Shown here: positions 57,192 through 64,000 of the stretch, in pieces
Layout of the letters: every line of letters begins with the position of its first letter
Numbering within the stretch: position 1 is the first letter of the stretch
NCBI GenBank assembly: GCA_010093635.1
Contig: MU006786.1
Location: 434,249 to 498,248 of the forward strand
Direction: 5' to 3'
Origin: Massarina eburnea CBS 473.64
Taxonomy: Eukaryota; Ascomycota; Dothideomycetes; Pleosporales; Massarinaceae
DNA length: 64,000 nucleotides
Position numbers and translations under genes: made by a program
Notes under the pieces: generated by a model
Database searches by the model: none
What the model was told of the DNA's origin: nothing
What the model saw: the letters and a program-made list of their open reading frames with translations, nothing else

Positions 57192-59045
57192 ATGGCCCAA
57201 AACAACATGAACAACCTCACGACTCTTATAAAGAGGTGGGTGCGCTCCCCAAAGCCAGCAGAGGGAGGCTAGGCGTCGGTGTGATCATGGCCGAACCCCG
57301 AGCTACCTTCCTGGGCCGCCGAGGGCCCATCCGCGTAACCACCAGTGGGCTAACCAGCGTCCTACACAGGCTCGAAGCTGCCACGTCGAGACTGGAAGAC
57401 ATCGCCTCCTCTTCTGTGTCCTACGACTCCAACGCCCCCAATGGTGCCTCTGCCACCGCAACCTCCGCAAATGCTGCCCCGAGCGCCGCTGCCCCGAAAG
57501 CTGCGGAGAGCTTGCCCCCGTCCATCGAGGCCTTCGACGTCCTCCTGCACACCGAGCTGCAGGAGTGGACCGATCTGAGCAGCAAGCTGGGCAGCGTCAT
57601 TGAAAGCCAGGTACGGTGAGCGGCCAACTTGCATTTGGACGATGTCTAATACATGGGCAGGCAAAAGCTGTGCAGCAGGCCTTCACTGCGCAAAGGGAAT
57701 TCCTGCTGATCGCAACCAAGGCGAGGAAGCCGGACATTGCGACCTGCATGGAGATTCTCAAAGACCTCCAGGCAGCCATGGAGAAGGTCGATGAGATCCG
57801 CCAGGGCAACCGCGAGCCGCAGCTCAAAGATGCCCTGGCCATGGTTGCTGATGGAGTTGGCGCTTTGGGATGGGTCACGGTGGAGGGCAGCCCGAAGCCC
57901 CACGAATACATCAATGAGCTCTTCGGTGGCGCTCAGATGTACGGCAACAAGGTGCTTAAGGAGTTCCGAGACAAGTACGAACCGCATCCACCATTTTCGT
58001 TCCAGGCTAACCAGAGCAGGCCGGAAAAGACGAACGTGGACTGGGTCCAGGCCTACTACAAGCTGTTCAAAGCGCTTTCGGAATACGCAAAGAAGCACCA
58101 CACCACCTCGGTGGCATGGAACAAGGAGGGCATTGACGCGAAAGAAGCCGCTAAGCAGGTCAAGAACGGCTCCTCAGCAGCGTCCGGCGTTCCTCCTCCG
58201 CCCCCGCCACCTGCAGGAGGTGTTCCACCCCCTCCGGGACCCCCGCCTCCACCAGGTCCACCTCCGCCACCGGGCGCTGCTCCTGCGCCCAAGAAGTCGG
58301 CAGCAGACATGGGTGCCGTGTTCGACGAGCTGAACAAGGGCGAGTCGGTGACCAAGGGCCTTAAGAAGGTGGACGCAAGCCAAATGACGCACAAGAACCC
58401 CTCGCTGCGAACAACGGCCCCCGTGCCCACTCGAAGCGACAGCATTGGGTCGCTCCGGAGTAAGAGCCCGGCGGCGACACCCCCAGGGAAGAAGCCGAAG
58501 CCGGAGAGCATGCGCACGAAGAAGCCACCGAAGAAGGAGCTCGACGGCAACAAGTGGATAGTAGTAGGTGACTCCACTCTCTCGTTTGGACGAAGTGCTA
58601 ACCTGTGTAGGAATACTTCGACAGTCCCACCGAAATGGTCGAGATTGACGCCGAAATGAACCACTCCGTTCTCATCTCCCGCTGCAAAAACACCACCATC
58701 CGCATCAACGGTAAAGGCAATGCAATCTCCATCGACAACAGCGAAAAGACCTCTATCGTCATCGACTCGCTCGTTTCTTCGGTCGACGTGATCAAATGCC
58801 CCAGGTTCGCACTACAGGTTATCGATACTCTCCCCACTCTCCTTCTCGACCAGGTTGATGGCGCGACCGTATACTTGAGCAAGAACTCGCTGAACACGGA
58901 AATCTTCACCAGCAAGTGCTCAAGCGTGAACATCAATTTGCCTACTCCCGACGAAGACTTTGCGGAGAACGCAGTACCTGAGCAGGTCAGGACGTTTGTT
59001 CGGGATGGCAAGTTGGTGAACGAGATTGTGGAACACGCGGGATAA
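57192..59045 (+). CDS. srv2: Adenylyl cyclase-associated protein (CAP/Srv2)
   Basis: Exons 57192-57235, 57370-57610, 57661-58563 and 58611-59045 give 540 aa. The cyclase-binding start, TLIKRLEAATSRLEDIA, is followed by the helical CAP N-domain (about 40-220; ALGWVTVEGSPKPHEYI, NVDWVQAYYKLF). Two proline-rich runs (residues about 271-305) alternate with Gly and would bind profilin or SH3 proteins. A WH2 segment (LNKGESVTKGLKKV) comes next. The C-terminal beta-helix CARP domain (about 385-540; ISRCKNTTIRINGKGNAI, DQVDGATVYLSKNS) exchanges nucleotide on actin. It links Ras/cAMP signalling to cofilin-actin recycling. The 134-nt first intron is the longest in the gene. Confidence 0.95.
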
Positions 59046-59550
59046 AGGGCATTCGTACTCTGACGTATTAGCGTAAGGTCGTGTTTGGATGTCGTGCGGC
59101 CGTTGCATTGGCTGGTGTTGGGTTACATGTCCTTCTGTGCTTGTCGAGCTTGGCTTGTACGCTAGAGGGCGTTCTCATCCTGTCGATGGTGTATCTGGAG
59201 CTATACCTTTGTGAGCTTTTAGGTGGTTGTATTACAAGCTGTCTTGCATGTTACATCTATCGTCTTTGCGTTCTAGCTCAATGTCCCTTGATATTATCCT
59301 CGAAAATTTATGTTGGATGTGGCAGCTCTTTTGCTTTTCTATACCTCGTATCATATCATATCACATCCAATTCCTTAGCTAACCTTGGCCTCGTTCTGAC
59401 TTCGTGTTCTTGATCCCGCGTTGAGCTTCGTTAATTTTATCGGTTTCTTTGTTTATGGCATTCATCCTTGCGGTGACGATCTGGTAGGAAAAGTCCACTA
59501 CAGCCTCTGAATTCTCGGTCTATGAAGGTTTATCGAAACTACGCAAATTG
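59046..59550. other. 3' region of the CAP gene
   Basis: T-rich 3'UTR and spacer up to the edge of the repeat block; no gene. Confidence 0.5.
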
Positions 59551-59615
59551 TCAGTTGATTAACAACTGATGGTTCTTGTCGCGACGGTAGCTCTGCCGGG
59601 TGAGTGGGTACGCTC

Positions 59616-59681
59616 TCCTATGCCAGGACCAGCAGGGAGTAGAGCGGTTGTACAGTCCTATGCCAGGACTAGCAGGGAGTA
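59616..59681 (+). repeat. Two 26-nt direct repeats, 40 bases apart
   Basis: Copies at 59616-59641 and 59656-59681 start TCCTATGCCAGGA and differ by a single C/T transition. The second copy is bracketed by GTACAGT and ACTGTAC (59650-59656 and 59681-59687), a perfect 7-nt inverted pair. They mark the left part of the transposon block. Confidence 0.9.
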
Positions 59682-59830
59682 CTGTACGGTGAAAGGAAAG
59701 TAGAACAATAAGGACAAGATATAAATCTATTCATTTAGCCTGCCTTCTTCTCTGTACAAGAAGAGAGGCTTCTTATAGAGAACTACCCTTGTCTATCTAC
59801 CTGAGTCTTATCTGAACACTGCCTAGATTA

Positions 59831-59871
59831 GGATACCTAAATCCTTTAGTAGGGATACCTAAATCCTTTAG
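59831..59871 (+). repeat. Tandem duplicate of a 19-nt unit
   Basis: GGATACCTAAATCCTTTAG occurs at 59831-59849 and again at 59853-59871, a 22-base period. Confidence 0.92.
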
Positions 59872-62800
59872 CTAATAAGCTTGTTTTAACACTAAGAAAC
59901 TATTCTGTACAGTGTATAGACACTAGAACTTTTCTCTTTTAGTATTAAATCCCTTCGTGCAGCTCTTTTCTATCGTGCAGTTCTTTTCTATTATGCAGAA
60001 TTTAATTAAGGCACTAACTATCCTCTGTTTAGCGTTATTTCTTTCCTTGTAGAGGTATAGATAGATAGGGCTCTATCTATTAGGCTATACATAAGGCTAA
60101 ACAGTAGGTATAGTATAAAATTAAATTATAATCTCCTAATCCTTGTGCAGAAGCCTAGGGAAAGCTTGTACAGTAGTTTAAGTAGTAAGGTATACTAGGG
60201 GGCATGTTGCGCAATAAGGAGAAACCTGCTTAGTACCCTAGTGTTCGTGCTAGCTAGCTATTTAGTTACTAAGCTTCTTAGGTCTCTTAGAGAGGTATAA
60301 GAATAGGCCTCTCCTACCTCTGCCTTTCTCTTCTACTTTATCTAACTCTTTCTTCTTACATCTATGCAGGGAAAACTTTATCTTAGCTTACACACTACTT
60401 AGCCTCTCTATCTATCCTCTCTATATAGTAATTATCTACTCCCTAGTAATCTTTTACTAACTAAGATGCAGAATCTTCGTACGAGATAGCGCTTATTACT
60501 TAGTCTAATGTTATCTCTAGTTAGGTTTTTAGGACTCTAACTGTTTGTACAGTAGGCAACAAGAAGAGGATAATTCTGCCTACTAGCTTAGTTACTAATA
60601 AGGCTCTGTTAAGGATGCTAGCTATTAATGTATAAATACCTTTAACTGCCTTGTAGATAGAGCTAACTTCGTGCGTATAGGAGGAAGAGAGATAGCTTTA
60701 TAAGATGCCTTCCTAGGATGTAGAGGTAGAGGTGCATATTAATACAGTTCTGTACAAGTTTATTACTAAGATTATTAGAAAGGAGGGCTATTTCTGTACG
60801 CTCTTAATCTACAGTAGGAGCTGTGCAGATAAGGATAAGTGTAATAGACTAGCCTTAAAGTAGAACTGCAATGAGTGTTAATAAGAATATAAATATTTGT
60901 AACGAGGGAGGCCTAAAGGCAATCTAAAGGCTATATACTCTATCGCGCTAACTAAGCCCTATCGTGCTAACTAAGCCCTGTCCTTTAGGCACAGGCGTAG
61001 CCTAAGCTATAACATACCCCCCTCCTATACCGTGTTCTTGTTATTCTCTATTGTAATTTTAGACAGCCGCTGTAGTATGTAAAAAAAAATTTTCATAGTT
61101 AGAAGGTTAGTTGTTAGGCTAATTATTGCTCTAAGCTTAGTGCTTATGTAATATTGTAGTCCTGCAGTTATTCTAGGCTCTAGTCTTAGCGCAGTTATAT
61201 AATGTTGCAGCGTTAGTGCAGCGTTAGCTTAGCGTTGCTGCTTAGCGAGGTCCTTACTATAACAAACTCTTAGCTCCTTCTGTTCTCTTTCCCTACTTAT
61301 CTCTACCTCTACCTATTAGCTGTCGTTCTGCCTTCCCTCCGTTACTGTCCTCTTTTTATTTTAGGTTACCTTTTGTTACGTAATAGTATTGTTCGTCCCT
61401 GCGTCCTTCTCTCTCTCTAGTTCTAGTGCTAGCAGAGGCAGTAACTCTCTAAATCCTAGTAGAGATCGTAGTTACGCGCGCGGTTCCTTAGTATATTGTT
61501 ACAGCGCTCCTAGTTTTACGTCTTAGCTTACTATTTATGTCTGCAGCCTAAGTCCTCTCTACGCAAGAAGCTGCGTTATAAAGTTAGCGCTTACCTACTT
61601 ATTAGTAATAGTAATAATAAGGAGTTTAGTTATATTAAAGAAGGATTCTGTGCTTGCGTTAGCTGCATGAATTAGTTAGAGATATACAGTTATCTTAAGT
61701 AGTATTAGCTCTTCCTTTACCTTGTTTTTACTATACTAACGTTTTTGCAGATACCTAATAGGAACCGCTAACAAATGCAAACCCTGTTAGAAGCAGAAGG
61801 TACTATGCACGTAGTTAGATCTGCTTCTAGCTTTAAACCTCTATCTTTGTGCCTGTACTTGTTAGTACGTTAATTATACTAATAAGAGCTATAAGGACAG
61901 CAACATATATATAGTGTTAAAGGGTACAATTATTTAGGGCGCTAGTAAGAAGTCTAGGAAGTACCTACGCTTTAGCGAAGAGTTCCTAAAGCTCTGTTGT
62001 AACTAGAAACTTGCGTATAAGCATGCTCTTTAGGTATTATAGACAGGTCCCCCCCCTGTTAAACACAATCTGTCTGCTCTAGCTTAGCTAGACCCTTCTG
62101 CTATAGCTTCTAGCGATCTGTTCTTAAACGCTCTTATTATTAGGTCTTCTTTAGTACTATTATTGCCTAGCGCTATTAGGACTCTAACTACTGCAAACTG
62201 TAATATCTGCAATATAGTAACTGCCGTGTAGCGCACGTTCTAGGATTAGGACTACTAAATTTAGGACGCGCACTATTAGGTTAAGCAGCAATTTAACCTA
62301 ACTTATTATTATCTTAAGTAGGTAAGCAGGCAGACTAAGGGTCTACAGAATGTTTAGGTTAAGATACTTATAAGTAGACTTCCTAGTTCTGTTAGTTTAA
62401 CGTTGCTAACATGTCTTCTAGAAAGAGTTAAAAGTAATAAACGCTGCCTGCCTAGCTCTAGCTCTTACTCTGCCTGCTCTCCTAGCGCCTCTGTCTGCGT
62501 ATTCCCTGCTATTAACTCCTAGCAGTACCTAGTTTAACCCTTTCTTAGGTTAGCTGTTAGCATCCCTAGCATCCCTGTCTCTATAATTTAATCTATTTAT
62601 AAGTCTTCTAGTGCCTGCCTTTAACCTATTTACTAGGTTACCTGCGATGCCTTCTCTCTGTTATGTAGCTCCTGTCCTTTACTACTAGCGCCCCTGTAAG
62701 CGTACGCTGTTGCCTCTTCCTCCTAGCACCTGCAGTTATAATGCCTGTATACAGGATAACCCCCTCTTTCTAGATAGTTACTATTAGGGCGCTAGTGTAT

Positions 62801-62942
62801 TTACCCCTAGTTATAGTTATTCTAGTAGCAGTAGGACTCTCTGTATTAGTTAGCTATTGCTAGAGCAGTTACGTTCTGTTACTTAGGCTGCTTAGAACGC
62901 TACTTGTAATTAGGCTTAGCGTCTTCTTAGCGGCTCTAGGAC

Positions 62943-63002
62943 AGCTCTGCAAGCCCTAGCTCTGCAAGCCCTAGCTCTACTAGCTCTAGCTCTACAAGCC
63001 CT
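62943..63002 (+). repeat. 15-nt minisatellite, four units
   Basis: Units at 62943, 62958, 62973 and 62988; the first two are identical (AGCTCTGCAAGCCCT) and the others differ at a few bases. The 15-base period equals five codons and would read as a Ser/Ala/Pro repeat on the plus strand. Confidence 0.88.
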
Positions 63003-63279
63003 AGCTGCTAGCGCTTAGGATAATAAGTTATTATTAGAGACTGTGTATAAGTCTGCTCTAGACAAGTTAGAGTTAGGGTTAGATAATCCTAATTAGGACT
63101 CGCCTAGCTAAGGTCCCTAGAACGCCCCTCTTTGTTAAGGGCAGAGCCTTGTTAGCAGTTTAGTTTTAGTATTAGTTTAGGGCGCCTGCCTCTCTAGTAG
63201 TTTTAGTAGTTAGAGCGTCTGCCCCTTTAGTAATCCTAGCAGCTTTTGCTAGTCTTAGCTTCTTCGTCCCGGCCCCCTT

Positions 63280-64000
63280 ATAGGGTCAGGCCTGTGCCCT
63301 TCTTTAATAAAACCTGTTTTAGTTTCCTCTTTGCCTGTCTCTAGGGCCTATCGTAATGTAATGTATCCCCCTATTTCTCTCTAAATTCTTACAAGGCTTT
63401 TGTATCTGTAAAGTCCTCTAGTAGGTGCTATATTAGCGTTGCCTAGCCCTTCTACTTTATAAGTACTTAGCGCTTACCTCTTCCTCTCGCGTTCTTAGCG
63501 CGAAGAATAGACTCTACCTCCTATTTATTTAGCGTTAGGTTGTCCTCCTCTAGTATAATTACAAGGCCTAGCCTTGCGTCTGCTAGCTTCTAGCTTAGAA
63601 GTAGGTCCTCTGCAGCTCTCTTAAGTAAGTTAACATAGACTATTTAGTACAGGCTCTCTAGGAGATTAAGAACTACAGTAAGCAGGGACAGGACGTTAGT
63701 AACAGTGTACTTATTTTGCAGGAAATCTAGCTTTTTACTAGGTTAATTTATCTTAATATTCTATATAGAAAACTACACCTTATCTCTAACTTTAAAACGT
63801 TCTGCTAGTCGTCTGCTTTAGTTTATAGCCTCCTGTGTTCACTACTACAGGAAAGTAATTACAGCCTAAGTTAGTTCTACTCCCTGCTTTAGATAGTTAA
63901 CAAAGTAGACTACACGGCCCTGTAGTGTTTTTGTTAACGTTTTAGGGACTTTAACCTGTTATAGGAGGTTAATGTTGTAGCTGTTAAGTAGTAAGTTAAG
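63280..64000 (-). pseudogene. Ty3/gypsy (chromovirus-type) Pol C-terminal remnant
   Basis: The minus-strand frame, interrupted by many TAG stops, still shows integrase C-terminal features near 63597-63810 (AERFKV, DKV, PSKKLDF, VNLLKRAAED). Downstream, near 63420-63545, a chromodomain-like stretch follows (EVESILRAKNARGRGKR, then a VLIK..KG segment), then a TKAL.EFREK segment typical of the end of such proteins. The stops fall where Trp or Gln codons are expected. It is a dead LTR retrotransposon fragment; the rest lies beyond the window edge. Confidence 0.82.

Larger units (their letters stand above)
59551..64000. mobile_element. AT-rich, RIP-like transposon relic block
   Basis: From about 59.6 kb the sequence turns AT-rich, filled with TAG/TAA/CTA triplets on both strands, and no frame stays open beyond a few dozen codons up to the window end. 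The left edge holds short direct repeats. Recognisable Ty3/gypsy remains occupy the right end on the minus strand. Degenerate protein-like stretches on the plus strand (for example around 60750-60930 and 61780-62300) belong to an element I cannot name. CAG/TGG codons turned to TAG fit RIP (C to T at CpA), the usual fate of repeats in these fungi. The block continues past the window. Confidence 0.85.

Noticed and set aside
61780..61900. Zn2Cys6 regulator remnant in the RIP block
   Set aside because: The cysteine spacing only partly fits and the frame has many stops; it is more likely part of an unidentified element.
1..64000. CRISPR arrays, bacterial operons or ribosome binding sites
   Set aside because: The genome is clearly fungal, with introns throughout; no regular spacer-repeat array is present.

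Overview
The window is a piece of a filamentous ascomycete genome (Pezizomycotina; gene content and style suggest Dothideomycetes, which is inference). The signs are 47-60 nt introns with GT..AG ends and CTAAC-type branch points, a THI4 gene with a TPP riboswitch in a 5'UTR intron, a GH71 alpha-1,3-glucanase, a Zn2Cys6 regulator, two small cysteine-containing secreted proteins, and an AT-rich, stop-riddled Ty3/gypsy relic that looks like repeat-induced point mutation (RIP). I rebuilt exons by eye. Nearly every model closes in frame with canonical splice sites, and gene starts come from family conservation where known.

Layout. 0.6-2.3 kb: secreted GH71 glucanase. 2.9-4.4 kb (-): protein matching only the region downstream of the catalytic domain in fungal GT28 sterol-glucosyltransferase-like proteins. 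5.0-6.3 kb: CT microsatellite, tRNA-related (Pol III box) repeat and a 3' fragment of a short-chain dehydrogenase. 7.2-8.0 kb: OM14-like mitochondrial outer-membrane protein with a possible 2-nt exon. 9.3-13.1 kb (-): LIM-RhoGAP. 15.4-16.7 kb (-): THI4 and riboswitch. 17.5-21.3 kb: STU1/CLASP. 22-24 kb: gene-poor. 24.1-25.6 kb: Zn2Cys6 factor. 26.3-26.9 kb: crystallin-like secreted protein. 27.8-28.5 kb (-): rhodanese. 29.5-32.7 kb (-): multi-KH RNA-binding protein. 34.5-36.9 kb (-): disordered unknown. 37.4-38.4 kb: SDT1/PHM8-type nucleotidase. 38.9-39.9 kb: BSP-type metallopeptidase. 40.3-41.6 kb (-): F-box. 42.4-42.8 kb: 9-Cys secreted protein. 43.1-44.9 kb (-): class V PLP enzyme, Egt2-like. 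46.0-47.0 kb (-): type I membrane protein. 48.9-50.9 kb: predicted pseudokinase. 53.8-55.0 kb (-): mitoribosomal mL44. 55.2-55.6 kb: 88-aa mitochondrial-type protein. 55.7-56.8 kb (-): MAK32-like pfkB. 57.2-59.0 kb: CAP/Srv2. 59.6-64.0 kb: RIP-type transposon block.

The genes are mostly independent housekeeping loci, not a cluster. Themes are actin/Rho/microtubule control (LIM-RhoGAP, STU1, CAP), mitochondria (OM14, mL44, the 88-aa protein, rhodanese) and host/wall-facing secretion (GH71 and the two small secreted proteins). I see no secondary-metabolite cluster, CRISPR array, rRNA or convincing tRNA gene. The best leads are the THI4 riboswitch with two decoy uORFs, the 2-nt exon, the GT28 protein without a catalytic domain, the Pol III-box repeat, the pseudokinase and the two effector-like proteins.
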